64,000 nucleotides of DNA from positions 4,905 to 68,904 of the forward strand of contig JAVSML010001083.1 of NCBI GenBank assembly GCA_038503035.1. The letters are read 5' to 3'. Source of the DNA: Crocodylus rhombifer. Lineage: Eukaryota; Chordata; Crocodylia; Crocodylidae. Below, piece after piece: positions 49,455 through 60,420 of the stretch (the first letter of the stretch is position 1; every line of letters begins with the position of its first letter). The notes below the pieces were generated by a model. It saw nothing but the letters and a program-made list of their open reading frames with translations, did not search any database and was not told the DNA's origin. The position numbers and the translations under genes were made by a program.

Positions 49455-50580
49455 GACATGGGGCAGGCAAAATACAGCCTACGGGCCAGATCCAGCCCAC
49501 CAGGCCATTCTATCTGGCCTGCGGGGCCCCTAAAAAAATTTAGAAAATGAATATTTATTTGCTCCTGGCTGCCTGTCAAAGATGGCAGGAGATAGGGGTA
49601 GTAGGACCCTGGGGGAGCTAGCAGGAGAACTAGGCAGACACAGCAAGTCCGGCCTCGCCCTGCCACCCACCCCCAGCCAGAAGCCTCTGTTCTGGAGCTG
49701 TTTCTGCCTCCCTACCAAGGGACATGGAGATAAGAAAAAGGGAGGAGAGAGGCAGAGGAGGACCACAGGTGATTGCCCCAGGCCTCAGGCTGGTCAGGCT
49801 GGCTCCTGCAGTCACAGCGCTGCAGTTGGGAACCACGTTGTGTTAGAGCTGCCAGCTGGCTGGCAGGCAGGGAAATGGCTGCAGAAGGCAGAGGGAAGGG
49901 ACAGCAAGTGGCATATGGAGTGCGACAACAGCTGGGCGGGAGCATGGGGCTGCGGAGGTGCACTGGGGCCAGCACCAGCGGGGCCCAAGGTGGGATGACA
50001 GGAGCGCAGGACCTGGGCTGGCAGGGGTCTGTAGAATCGGGTTGCACTGAGCTAGGAGGATGATAGGGGAGCTAGTCTGGCTCCATAGACCCCTGCCAAC
50101 CCAGGCCCCACTCTCCTGCTGCCCCACTTTGGGCCCTACCGGCGCTAGCCCTGGTGCACCAGCGCGGCCCCGCGCAACTGCCTAGCTGTTGATACACTCT
50201 GCATGCGTGCTTGCTACCCCTTCCCCCCCAACCTGACACAGACATTTCCCTGCTCCCTCCACCCCGCCAGCCGGCCACTCCAGCTCCATGCAGTTCCTAG
50301 CTGCAGCACTGGGACTGCAGGAGTAGCTGGGACACGGACCAGTGAGTTGGGGCAGGGGGACAGGGAAACGGCAGAAGGGAGCAGTGGCAGATGGGGGAAG
50401 TGGGAGCGTGGGGCCATGCCGGTGCCCTAGGGCCAGGAGCAACAGGAGCGTGGCGCCCAGGTCTGGAGAAGTGCTACCCTACACCCCCTACATGTTGCCT
50501 ATGGGGAAAAGGAAGAGGAAGTTTGGGACTGGAGGGAAGGGAAGAGAGCAGCTTGCACGTGGAACCTGGTCAGCCCTACA
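49455..50580. repeat. hAT-type repeat end and GC-rich spacer between C and D
   Basis: At about 49,459 the phrase 'ggcaaaatacagcctacggg', followed by 'ccagatccagccca', resembles the terminal region of hAT (Charlie-type) elements. The rest to 50,580 is G/C-rich with low CpG and many 'ctgggcc'-like repeats. I found no exon, and no CpG island that could serve as a promoter of unit D. Confidence 0.45.
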
Positions 50581-50989
50581 CTAAGGAGTGAGGGGTGTCA
50601 GCAGGGCTGCAGACTGGGAGTGAGGGGCATTGGTTTGTTTGGGGGGGTTTGGGGCTGCAAGTTAGGATTGAGGGGCACTGAAGTGGTTGGGGGAAACAAA
50701 GGGAGGGCAGGTTGCACCAGATTGAGGCAAGAGTTTGCAGGTTGGAAGTGAAGGAAGCCAGCAGCTTGGACCACATTGTGGGGCTTTGAGGCCCTGGAGG
50801 GGTACTTCTGAAATCCAGCCCGTTCCCCATGCCCTGTGTCAGGGCAGGCCCCCCCACATGACCCCTTGGTGTGGGTGAGGCCGAGGGGGCTGGGGCTGGG
50901 GCTGGCTGAGGAGCTGTGGATCTGCAATGGTGGGTCACAGTTCTGGCTCCCCCATCACATGATAAAACCCTGTCGTCTCCTTTCCGCAG

Positions 50990-51317
50990 GCAGCCAGGAG
51001 CCAGGACCCTGCCAACAGGCCTCGTATGTGAGGGGCGGGAGAGTGAGAGCACAGGGCCAGGCTGGGGTGAGGCAGAGAACTTGGTTGCTGAGCGGGACCC
51101 AGAGTCAGCCTTAGTTCTCTTCTTCCCAGTGCTGCTGCAGCATCCAGCAATGATGGAGGAGCAGGACCCAGCTGGCTCCAGCACTGGGGCAGGAGCTGAG
51201 AGGACAGGGAAAGCCCCTCATGCTGTCCGGGCCAGGACAGGCAGAGCATCCCCGAGATGGGCAACACCACTACGGGTCAAGCAGGAGCTTCTGGAGGAGC
51301 CCATCCAGCACTGGCAA
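50990..51317 (+). pseudogene. Unit D SCAN-module N-terminal exon, ancestral start lost
   Basis: A 'ctttccgcag' acceptor and a 'gtgagt' donor bound the exon, with final base A instead of G. At C's start position the DNA reads 'gaacTTGgttgctgag', so the ancestral ATG is gone. A double ATG at 51,150 and 51,153 could start 'MMEEQDPAGSSTGAG', which runs in frame to 'EEPIQHWQ' at the donor. Confidence 0.6.
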
Positions 51318-51432
51318 GTGAGTGTCTCTGTGCTTTGGCTGTGTCATCAGAAAGGGCACTGGTGTCAGCCACACTGGCCTGAGGTGTCTGCTCCCAGGCA
51401 GCCACGGGGTCCCGGGAGGTTTGCAGCTTCCT

Positions 51433-51633
51433 GTGGGAGCTCTGCCGGTGCTGGCTGGAGCCCTAGTGCTGCAGGAAGGAGCAGGTGCCGGAGCTGCTTG
51501 TACTAGAGCAGTTTCTGGACATCCTGCCGCAGGAGATACCAGGCTGGGAGTGGGGACACGGTGTAGAAACCTGCATCAAGGCGGCGACCCTGGCTGAGGG
51601 TTTTTGGCTGGGGCTGGCAGAGGGATGCTCCAG
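51433..51633 (+). pseudogene. Unit D decayed SCAN-box second half
   Basis: One frame reads 'ELCRCWLEP', a TAG at 51,464-51,466, then 'RKEQVPELLVLEQFLDILP' and 'ETCIKAATLAEGFWLG' up to a 'cag/gtaaga' donor. It is the best-preserved SCAN second half in the window. The N-terminal half is absent. Confidence 0.75.
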
Positions 51634-51740
51634 GTAAGAGCATTTCACCCTGGTCATCAATGTTACCTCCTCATCTCCAGGTGTCTGGGGATACACCCTC
51701 ACAGTCCCAACTCCCAGCAGTGTGATTGTCTTGTCCCCAG

Positions 51741-51945
51741 GTCACAGTACGCAGGCAGGTCGAGGACATGGCCATGGACGTGCAGGGATCTGGGGCATCG
51801 AGGGAACCTTTCTATTCCTGGCCAGAGCAGCCCCAGCTTCATCCTGGGAATGTGCCCCTGGAGGAGGCAGGATGGGGTGAAGCCCCAGAGCCCCAGGAGC
51901 TGCTTTGTGTCCCCAAAGAGGAGCCCCTGCCCTATGAGGAGCCAG
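51741..51945 (+). pseudogene. Unit D SCAN-module middle exon (VTV exon)
   Basis: This 205 bp exon lies between a 'gtccccag' acceptor and a 'gtaatg' donor, phase 0 to phase 1, and is open. It encodes 'VTVRRQVEDMAMDVQG', 'NVPLEEAGWGE' and 'LLCVPKEE'. It leads in phase into the DSP exon at 53,519. Confidence 0.65.
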
Positions 51946-52598
51946 GTAATGTGCCAGGGTCTTGGGTAGAGGTACCGTGGGGCCCAGATACTGGTGCCTA
52001 CCTGGCTGTTCAGCCCCTGGTGCAAGGGGCTGGGATCTCTCGCTGTGAATCTCTGTGGTGACAGGGCCTTGACCTCTGTCTGCAGGCAGCTCCAGCATGA
52101 CAGGACAGCAGCAGCCAGTGGAAAGAACCTTTATCTTTGTTGTGTTTTTATCCTGAAACCTGGGATTAGGGAACCAGCAAGTTGTTGAGAGAGAGAGAAA
52201 ATGCTCCAGAGGCAGGAGTTTTTTCTGGATTCACGTAGGTTTATTCAGCAGCCAGCATGCACTCCTGTACCTAGATGTACCCTAGTCACCGTGCCAGCAA
52301 ATCTTGCTCCCGTGTCCTGTTGATCAGACAGGCCAGGGTTTCACTGGGACATTCAGGGACATGGTCTAGTAACCCAGCACGCTAGTAGTCCAAAACTGTT
52401 TTGTTTCCAAGCCATCTTCTCCCTTCTGTTACTTGCATATCCATCATTTCCCCCATGACAATTGCTGCTGTTGCTGGTCATTTACAGGCTATTTGTATAA
52501 CTTAGTTTTCACCTTTGGGTATTTATCTAAACCCCTTTCTGCATAAGTGCACCAAGACTGTCAGGTGTTCCTTTTCAAGCTTCTCTCTTTTTGCACAT

Positions 52599-53170
52599 AG
52601 AATCATAGAAAATTAGGGTTGGAAGGGACCTCAGGAAGTCAACTAGTCCACCCCCCCGCTTAAGCCAGGACCATCCCTAACTAGATCATCCCAACCAAGG
52701 CTTTGTCCATCGTGGTCTTAAAAGCCTCCAAGAATAGAGAGACTACACCCTCTCTGGGTAGCCTGTTCCAGTGTTTTACTACCTTTCTAGTGAGAGTTTT
52801 TCCCAATACCTAACCTAAACTTCCCTTGATGCAACTTGAAACTATTGTTCCTTGTTTTGTCATCTGCCACCACAGAGTACAGTCCAGCTCCATCCTTCGT
52901 GGAACCACCCGTAAGGGAGCTGAAGGCTGCTAGTCAACCCCCACTTAGTCTTCTCTTCTCTAGACTAAATCATCCCAGTTCTCACAGTCTCTTATCAGAA
53001 GTCATGTGCCTCAGCCCCCTAAACATTTTTGTTGCCCTCCACTGGACTCTCTCCATTTTGTTCACATCCCTTCTGTAGTGGGGAGTCCAAAACTGGTCAC
53101 AGTGGGGAGTAGAGGGGAAGAATCATTTCCTTCTATCTGCCAGCATCACTCTACTAACACAACCCAGGAT
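52599..53170 (-). repeat. CR1 LINE 3' fragment
   Basis: The 'agaatcatagaaaattagggttgg' start on plus marks the CR1 3' end in minus sense. The inner part has the 'cctgttccagtg..ttactac' CR1 phrases. The paralogous intron of unit C (about 38,600-38,690) lacks it, so it entered after C and D separated. Confidence 0.8.
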
Positions 53171-53518
53171 GCTGTTAGCCTTTCTTGTGACAAGGGCACA
53201 TCTTGTTGTCTTTGGCAATGTTTCCACTTGGACAAAACTTGCAGTGACTTTGCTCAGTTTTAACCAGCTAGTAGTTTTTTTGGCAAGCTTGGTAACTATG
53301 CACAGCCTCATGGGAGCAGACACTGACAGTTTTTATGGTTACACTGAGTGCTGCTGTGATCGTTTTCAGTGCTGGAGACCCAGTCACTTCTGTCATACCC
53401 TCCGTGAGCCCTCTGTGCTGAAGAATAGGCTGGTGCAGGTGTGTGGGCAATGGGTTTTCCTAGTGACTTAGGGCTGGTTTTTATTTACAGTTAACCTCAG
53501 ACCTCTGTCCTGTTGCAG

Positions 53519-53608
53519 ATTCCCCTGACACAGAAGAGACCTGGGACTCATCGGAAGATGAAGGTTCCTTGGGCTGCTTCTCCAAACAAAGGCCTTCTCT
53601 TGGGACAG
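53519..53608 (+). pseudogene. Unit D DSP exon
   Basis: This 90 bp exon has a 'ctgttgcag' acceptor and a 'gtaaga' donor, phase 1 to phase 1. It encodes 'DSPDTEETWDSSEDEGSLGC' and on to 'SLGT'. It joins the VTV exon in frame and could join the linker exon at 56,627. It is intact here and truncated in C. I did not find it in A or B. Confidence 0.65.
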
Positions 53609-53934
53609 GTAAGACGTGCTCAGTCTGCCCTTTCTAGTAGCAGGTGGCATATCCTGTCGTAGAAAAGTCTTGTCTGCTCAAGTGTTTTGTTGGAGATCGA
53701 TTCAACATGTTGCTTGTTCTCTTGCCATCCACCTAGAAGCCACCCTCGGCCCCTGGAGGAAGTGACGCTGTTTGTTCCCTCCTCATCCTCTGCAATGCGG
53801 ATCATGATGCAGCACCAGGGTCCCCCGTCGTGTCTCCCACAAGGAGTGATGTCCATCATTGCCCCTCCCAGCAAGGGCAGAGTCAGAGTGGCTCATCTCT
53901 AGCTTCATTGCTGTGGAGATCTATTAGAAGGGCC

Positions 53935-56040
53935 TTGCTACACATTCAAGTGAAAGTTGGATAGAAGTCAGCTATAAAGTTGTTACACATTTTCTGACAC
54001 TAATTTTGCAGCTGATTGGCTCTCTTGATAGCTGGGTAGTAGTTTTTAACGCATGTTAATGACTTTGCATGTGTGGCTGGTCTAAATTTATAGTGTGAGT
54101 CACCAGTTAATGGTGTGAGAGTTTCTCTGCTCTTGTGGCCAGTCTTCCTTTGCACATGTAGCCAGTATAATATATGTAATGTGTAGTAGTTGTCTTTATA
54201 AGACTTATAGGATTTGATTCTTTCATCTCTCCTCTCCTATACACTGAGGTATGGGGGATGACTTGGCACATGCCAACACACAGGTGTGGAAGGGCTTTTG
54301 CCTTTGCCAGGAGCACCAGGGCTAGCCTGTGTCATCATCGCTGTCTTTGTCAGGTGTTATTGATGTGTTGCATGTAAAGATCCCTTTCTGCTTCCGTGCT
54401 ACCGGGCAGGTCATTTCCTAGGCAGTAGGTGTGCTGGACATTTTTCCTCCCTAGGTGCAGCACTTTGCATTTCTCCTTGTTAAACTGCATTCTCTTGTTT
54501 TCTGCCCATTTGTCCAACCTGTCCAGGTCTGCCTGTAGTTGTTCCCTGCCCTCCGGTGTGTCCACTTCTCCCCACAGTTTTGTATCATCCTCAAACTTGG
54601 ACAGAGTACACTTCACTCCCTCATCCAAGTCACTGATGAAGACGTTGAAGAGTATCGGTCCAAGGACCGAGCCCTGCGGGACCCCACTACCCACTCCCTT
54701 CCAGGTCGATACCGACCCATCCACTACCACTCTCTGGGTACAATCCTCTAGCCGATTTGCCACCCACCGGACTGTGTAATCAAGTCACAGCCTCTTAACT
54801 TGTTCACCAGTATGGTGTGGGATACTGTATCAAAGGCCTTCCTGAAGTCTAAGTAAACTATATCAACCCCTACTCCTGTGTCGAGGTGTTTTGTAACTTG
54901 GTCATAAAAAGAGACTAGATTAGTTAGGTATGATCTACCCACTACAAACTCGTGCTGGTTTCCCCTCTGCATAATTTTTCCTGCTGGGCTCTCACGTGTA
55001 TGAGCCTTAGTAATCTTTTCAAAGATTTTGCCAAGGATGGAGGTGAGACTGACTGGCCTATAGTTGCCTGGATTCTTCTTCCTCCCCTTCTTGAAAATAG
55101 GGACCACATTGGCCCTTTTCCAGTCCTCTGGGACCTGATCCGTGCGCCACGAGTGCTCAAATATTCTTGCCAGTGGCTGTGCAATGATATCGGCCAGTGC
55201 CTTCAGTACCCTTGGATGGAGCTCATCCGGGCCTGCCGACTTAAACACATCCAGTCCTTCCAAGTGACTCTGCACCATCTCAGGGTCAATGCTTGGTAGT
55301 CTGGCACCCAGCTGTTGCCTCTCTACAATGTGAGACTTGTCTTGCCCCTCATTTAGGAACATTGAGGCAAAGAACTTGTTGAGGAATTCAGCTTTGTCCT
55401 CCATGTCTGTCACCAACTGCTTTTAACCATTCAGTAGTGGTCCTATTCCACCCTGGGCCTTCCTTTTACTCCCTATATATCTGAAAAACAATTTTTTGTT
55501 ATCCTTAACTTGGGATGCCATCCCCAGCTGCATGGTAGCTTTGGCCATTCTAACTGCCTCCCTACAACTGCGAGCTGAGGAGGCATACTCCTCTTTAGTA
55601 ATCTCTCCCTGTTTCCACTGCTTATATGCCCCCCTTTTTACCCTTAGGCTGCTCTGGATTTCTCTGGTCAGCCAAGGAAGCCTCTTGGCCCCTTTCCCCC
55701 TGCATCAGAATTGTCTCCCTCTGTGCCCGAAGGATCATTTCCTTAAGGCACAGCCACCCTTCCTGGGCTTCCATCTCGCCAAATCGCCTAGTCTGCAGTG
55801 CATCGTTGACTAAATGCCTAAGTTCACACAATTCACTGGCTAATTGCATAATAAATTTAGACTGGCCACGTGGAAGTAACTATGACATCATAAAAATGTC
55901 CGTCCAGCTATAAAAAGTGCCAACGGGCTGCAAAGTTAGCACTTGAAATTGTGTAACAACTTTTTGACTGGTTCCTATCTAGCTTGAATTTGAACATGTG
56001 GCAGGGCTTGAAGTCTCAGGGACTGTCAAGCTGACAAAAA
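53935..56040. mobile_element. DNA element with long inverted arms, CR1 nested inside
   Basis: The left arm (about 53,935-54,190) and right arm (about 55,840-56,040) are inverted partners. The left reads 'aaagttgttacaca', 'ttttgcagc' and 'ggtctaaatttata'. The reverse complement of the right reads the same phrases in the same order. Between them lies a CR1 reverse-transcriptase fragment. One-armed relatives lie at 28,615-29,230. Confidence 0.6.
54350..55855 (-). repeat. CR1 LINE reverse-transcriptase fragment
   Basis: Minus frames of 222 and 137 codons carry 'SAGPDELHPRVLKALADIIA', 'NYRPVSLTSILGKIFEK', 'VDIVYLDFRKAFDTVSH', 'GVPQGSVLGPILFNVF' and 'FEDDTKLW' (active-site alanine changed, aspartates kept). 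A frameshift separates them near 54,755. The 3' end of the element is missing, which is unusual for a LINE and implies a later deletion. Confidence 0.9.
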
Positions 56041-56626
56041 ATCACTACCAGGAGATCCCTACATCAACCTTGACTTAAAGAATGACCACAGGCTCAGTTC
56101 GATAGCAAAGCCTTGGCCAGATTTATTATCTATAAAGTGTGGCCCTAATGCACATGGTCTGATGGACAGGATGCTAATGCACATATGCCCATGACAAGGC
56201 ATTGGCACAGCACCACTCAGGCTCCCCTAGGCCAATACAAATTTTCCTTCATTTCTATTTCTCCTTTTGTACAGTAATCAAAAGACATTATATGTTACAC
56301 TCCACCAATAACTTTGACTTTCTTGAGCCATTCTGTGCCATGGGCTTGCTCCACGTCATAACCTGGGGGTTCCCATTCCAGCCTTATCATTGTGGTATTC
56401 CACTGTGTGGTACTCCACACTGTTCTCTACCTTGTACCTCTACCTTCTCTCCCGCTCTGGCCCACATGCCAGGTTTTGCTTATGTGAAGAGTTCAGGCAT
56501 CGGCCAACTTTGCTGATCAAGCCCGCTGTGGCCAATGCTTTAGCAAAGCTTTTATATGAGCACTATGTATATATTGATGGATGTTCCAGTGAGGCCTATG
56601 ACCTGTGCATGCTCTTCCCTTCCCAG

Positions 56627-56883
56627 CAGGTGCAGGGAGCCTGAGCACAGCTGAGGAGCAGCCTCCTGAAGAAGGACCTGTAAACCCAGAGCTGGTGAGT
56701 CCATCCCCAAGAAGATCAGGAGAGAGAGGACCTGGACCAGGCCAAGTGCATGAGAAGCAGGGGAGGTGTCCACAGCACAGAGGGAACATGGCTGTGAACA
56801 AGGTACAGGTTGCAGTGGGGTGTCAGCATGGTGCCAGGGCACCGGCTAGCAAGAGTTGGGGGTGCGGGGAAGAGCCAGAGTAA
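56627..56883 (+). pseudogene. Unit D SCAN-module terminal linker exon without fingers
   Basis: A 'ccttcccag' acceptor opens a phase-1 exon reading 'AGAGSLSTAEEQPPEEGPV', then 'GQVHEKQGRCPQHRGNM', ending at TAA 56,881 after 'GEEPE'. It is in phase with the DSP exon, so N-terminal, VTV, DSP and linker exons could form one short finger-less transcript if the SCAN remnant is skipped. Confidence 0.6.
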
Positions 56884-56984
56884 TGGAGAGACCTGAATAG
56901 TCACAAAAAGAGAGAGGGTGCATCCAAATTGTGCCAGCAGGGAGGGCCTTAGGGGAAGCAGGAACTCACTGCCAAGTACAGATA

Positions 56985-57560
56985 GCCTAGGTGACTCCCA
57001 CCATTGTGTCCCCTGTGCCATGTTCCCCATGGATTTTAACCCAGAGGGTCTCCAGTCGTCCACCCTGGTTGCCAACATCAGCTTGCAGGGATGCGTAGCT
57101 TTCCTTAACATAGAGAACTACACCCCCACCCCTTTTATCTACTCGATCCCTTCTGTACAGGATATAGCCATCTATACCTGTGGTCCAGTCATGGGTAGAT
57201 CCCACCAGGTCTCCGTTATCCTTAAGGTGTCATAATTATTTGCATTAAGCAGGAGGACAAGCTCCTCCTGCTTATTCTCCAAGCTCCTGGCATTTGTGTA
57301 CAGGCAGGCAAGTGTCCCCTTGGTGGCTCTTACCTTGCCCACAAATGGTACCAGGGCTGGGGCAGGGGTGGACTCCCTTAAGTGCCTTTGCCCACTAGCT
57401 TTGCAAGGGTTGTTTAGCGGGCCAGCAGTGGCGGTAGTCCCCCTGCTAGTTACTGCCGTGAAAACAGGTTCCCCATTGGAGATTTGGGACACCTGGACTG
57501 CAATCTCTGCTGCAGTTGTTCGGATGGCAGTGCTTCCCTTTATAGGCACAGCATATTTTA
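56985..57560 (-). repeat. CR1 LINE endonuclease-region fragment
   Basis: Minus frames carry 'CLYTNARSLENKQEEL', 'ITETWWD', then 'YRRDRVDKRGGGVVLYVKE', the apurinic-type endonuclease landmarks of CR1 ORF2. The plus strand of the 5' side matches the old block also present in B and C. Neither end of the element is complete. Confidence 0.8.
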
Positions 57561-57747
57561 ATAAAGAGAATAGATGTGCTGACTCCCTGGATGACCTAAG
57601 CTGAAGCAGACAAACTCACTGCCTTGTTCATAGAGCTGTATTCATCCCAGGCCCTTTGCTGGAGCAGCTGCGTCACCTGAGGATTAAGGGTCAGGTTTGA
57701 GGACGGTGGAGCAGGAGATGCTGATGGTGTAATGCTTGTGACTGCAG

Positions 57748-57849
57748 CTTCAGATGGCCTTTGAGGATGCGGCTGTGTATTTCATGCGGGAGCAGTGGGA
57801 GCTGCTAGAAGCTGGAGACAACAGGTTTTACCAGATGCTGAGTCATTAA
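57748..57849 (+). pseudogene. Unit D KRAB-A box exon, truncated
   Basis: A 'gactgcag' acceptor leads into 'LQMAFEDAAVYFMREQWELL', then 'FYQMLSH' and TAA at 57,847-57,849. The 'DV' is 'DA', 'EEW' is 'EQW', two codons (DQ) are lost before 'ML', and the donor position reads 'ggataatg' instead of 'gggtaacg'. It cannot encode a working KRAB domain. Confidence 0.85.
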
Positions 57850-57894
57850 CTAGCCATTTATTCTTTGGATAATGTTCTGGTTTTCTTTTCCCAG

Positions 57895-58404
57895 CGAATC
57901 CACACGAGGGAGAAGCCATTCTCCTGCACCCACTGCGGAAAGGGCTTCATTGAGAAGTCCAATCTTACCAGGCACCAGCGTGTGCACACAGGGGAGAAGC
58001 CATTCTGCTGCACACAGTGTGGGAAGAGGTTCAGCCACAGCTCCACACTCACCAACCACCTGCGCCTGCACACAGGGGAAAAGCCGTTCTACTGTGCCCA
58101 CTGCGGGAAGGGCTTCACTGACAGATCTAATCTCAACAATCACCGGCGTGTGCACACGGGGGAGAAGCCATTCTCTTGCACGCAGTGTGAGAAGAGCTTC
58201 ACCCACAGTTCTTCGCTCACCAAGCACCGACGCGTGCACACAGGGGAGATGCCGTACCGCTGTACCCAATGCCAGAAGTGTTTCCGGCAGAGATCTTCCC
58301 TGAGCAGACACCAGAAGACCCATGGGAGTAGGATCATCGCACTGAAAAGAGGGCAGTTACCCTCACCCCCACTGCCCCGGGAGGATGAGGGACTTTCCCC
58401 CTGA
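57895..58404 (+). CDS. Unit D five-finger C2H2 remnant, open frame
   Basis: An open frame from 57,865 reads into '[17 protein letters not shown]' and gives five complete C2H2 fingers with 'HTGEKP' linkers, then a tail like that of unit B ('[17 protein letters not shown]') and a stop at 58,402. The array joins what was the first intron after KRAB-A at 57,894/57,895, where 'ttttcttttcccag' precedes 'cgaatcc'. A deletion removed the 117 bp exon and most of the array. The five fingers show no disablement. An exon starting here in phase 0 could be reached from the phase-0 donor at 51,317. Whether it is expressed is unknown. Confidence 0.6.
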   Translation, partial: RIHTREKPFSCTHCGKGFIEKSNLTRHQRVHTGEKPFCCTQCGKRFSHSSTLTNHLRLHTGEKPFYCAHCGKGFTDRSNLNNHRRVHTGEKPFSCTQCEKSFTHSSSLTKHRRVHTGEMPYRCTQCQKCFRQRSSLSRHQKTHGSRIIALKRGQLPSPPLPREDEGLSP

Positions 58405-58769
58405 CTATAACACCCCAAATTCCTGCCTGCTTCCATGTGGAGTGTCCTCCATGGGATGTTATGGTAGCTTCTGGTGGCAGCTGGGACAGAAAAAAACAAC
58501 AGGTTAGAGCTAAGTGATGGAGCCAGGTAACAGAAAGGATAAAAACTAGCAATACAAAACTGTTGCCCTGAAAAAAGACATCCTTTCTTAAACCAATCAG
58601 TCCTAAGCTACTACCTGTGGTAGCAAGGGTCATCCCTTCCTCTTCCTTCCTGTGGCATCTGGGACATCACCATTGTCATCAGTTTTTTAACATCCTTGAC
58701 TATCTTGTGTAGTTCTGCATCAACCAAGCAGGGCCCCTGCTCCTGTAAGATAACCAGTTTGGATAAGAC

Positions 58770-58775
58770 AATAAA
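58770..58775 (+). terminator. Candidate poly(A) signal of unit D
   Basis: AATAAA lies about 365 bases after the unit D stop codon, a similar spacing to that in unit B. Confidence 0.5.
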
Positions 58776-58799
58776 GTGAATATTGAAGAATCAGTTCTC

Positions 58800-60420
58800 A
58801 ATTGCTTTGTCTGAGAGAACTCTCAAGCCTCCTCTTGTTCATTACTTTGCTTATTACGTGCCAGGACAGGCTGGGTTATCAAGAAAGTCTTTTTGGCAGG
58901 GGAGTGGTGGGGAGCAGCACATCAGGAGTTAACTGTCTCACCCTCCTAAGGAGACCTAGCCTGTGGCTCCTACGATGGGAACACCACCACAGCGACCATC
59001 CCCCTTCATAGTCCTGACCTAACCTGGATGTGACTGCAGAGGGGCTCTTGTTCTATGCACAAAGGATTCCCCATCTCAATACCTCTGCAGCCCAGCCCCA
59101 GTTGTATGCGTCAGCCAGAATGAGCCCTATGACTCCTGGGTCTGAGACCATGTCCCGGTTTTCAGCATCACTTGCTGTCCCCATGGCACCACCAGCGAGC
59201 TCAAACTGGCTCTGTCCCATTAGGCCAGGAATGCCACTCAAGGAAGTGCAGCAAGACGGACCACATCCCTAGTGCCAGCCACCATGTGCTGGTCAGCTGG
59301 AACAGTGCACACAGCCCTAGGGTCAGGGCAGTCAGGCCTTGCAGAGCCCTGGGCAATGGGCAAGCAGACTGAGAGGCCATGTCGTGGGATCCAGCTTGCC
59401 CCTATCCTCTAGGTCCCAGCTGTGTCTGTCCCTTTCCTGACCCAGTTCCTCACATTGATTTCCCTGGATCCACACCCTTGGCGCACGTGTCCATGCAGAC
59501 ACACCCCAATCTTTGAGGCTCCTGTGTGTGCAAGGGTTCCTTCTAGGGGGGAACAGCCCCAGGAGCATTCTTGGCAGCCTTTGTCCTCAGCTAATGCACT
59601 TTCCATCCTTCATCTGCCGAGGCTAAATAAGTTCAAGTTCTTTCCAGGTTAGACTAAGACCAGCCAGCACAAACAAAAGGCCTCCTTGAACTTCACCCAT
59701 GTGGCACAGGAGAACAGGGCTCAGGGTAGGTGCTGCTTTAGCTCAGGGGTGAATATGTCAGAGAAGAGGCAGTCTGCCACCTGGTTTGGGTCAAAGAGGA
59801 GCTCAGAGTCTGCCACCAAGGTTGGAGTTTATGCCTAGCCCTATGAATTTCTAACATGTTTTAACCTTTCCTTGCTTTCTTCCAACCACATCAAGCTTGT
59901 CCTGCCAACTGGACTGACTCCAAGACAGCTTTCCATCCAAGCCAGGGCATGGCCCTGTCTTCTCTCACCTGGTACCTATCCACAGCCTCCCAGTTCCAGG
60001 CAGGGATAAAACACCTATAGCACTTTGCTGCCCTCATCCCACCTGCCCCTCATTTAAAAGGAGCAGAAACCAGCTGGGGAGAAGGGACCTGTAATTGAGG
60101 GGTCTCCAGGGAAATCAGAGATGTCTAGATCATCTGGGTCTTTAAGGTGATGCTGATTCTTCCAGCAGGACTATGAGAGAGTCTGAAAGCAAATTAGCAG
60201 CCCCAGATAGAAAGCCCGAATCACATGGCTATTAATGTAGGTCAGGAGTAACAAACACTGACTTTCCCCTCTGAAATCTTCTAATTTTACAAAGAAATGA
60301 TCTCTTAGCTGCTTTTAGCAACTCTTGTGTCATAAGGACACAAACTGATGTGATGGGAGGGACGGGGCTGGTGGGTGGCCTACAAGGATTAGGGAAAGAT
60401 TTTCCTCTTCGACAGCATCT
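58800..60420. other. 3' flank of unit D, no gene
   Basis: No exon is recognised. Segments at 59,180-59,330 and 60,030-60,060 match the unit B flank near 18,780-18,900 and 18,060 in inverted orientation. Confidence 0.5.

Noticed and set aside
49582..51184. Several open frames of 100-200 codons between units C and D
   Set aside because: They are GC-rich low-complexity translations without splice sites or known domains. The part after 50,990 overlaps the real N-terminal exon of unit D.
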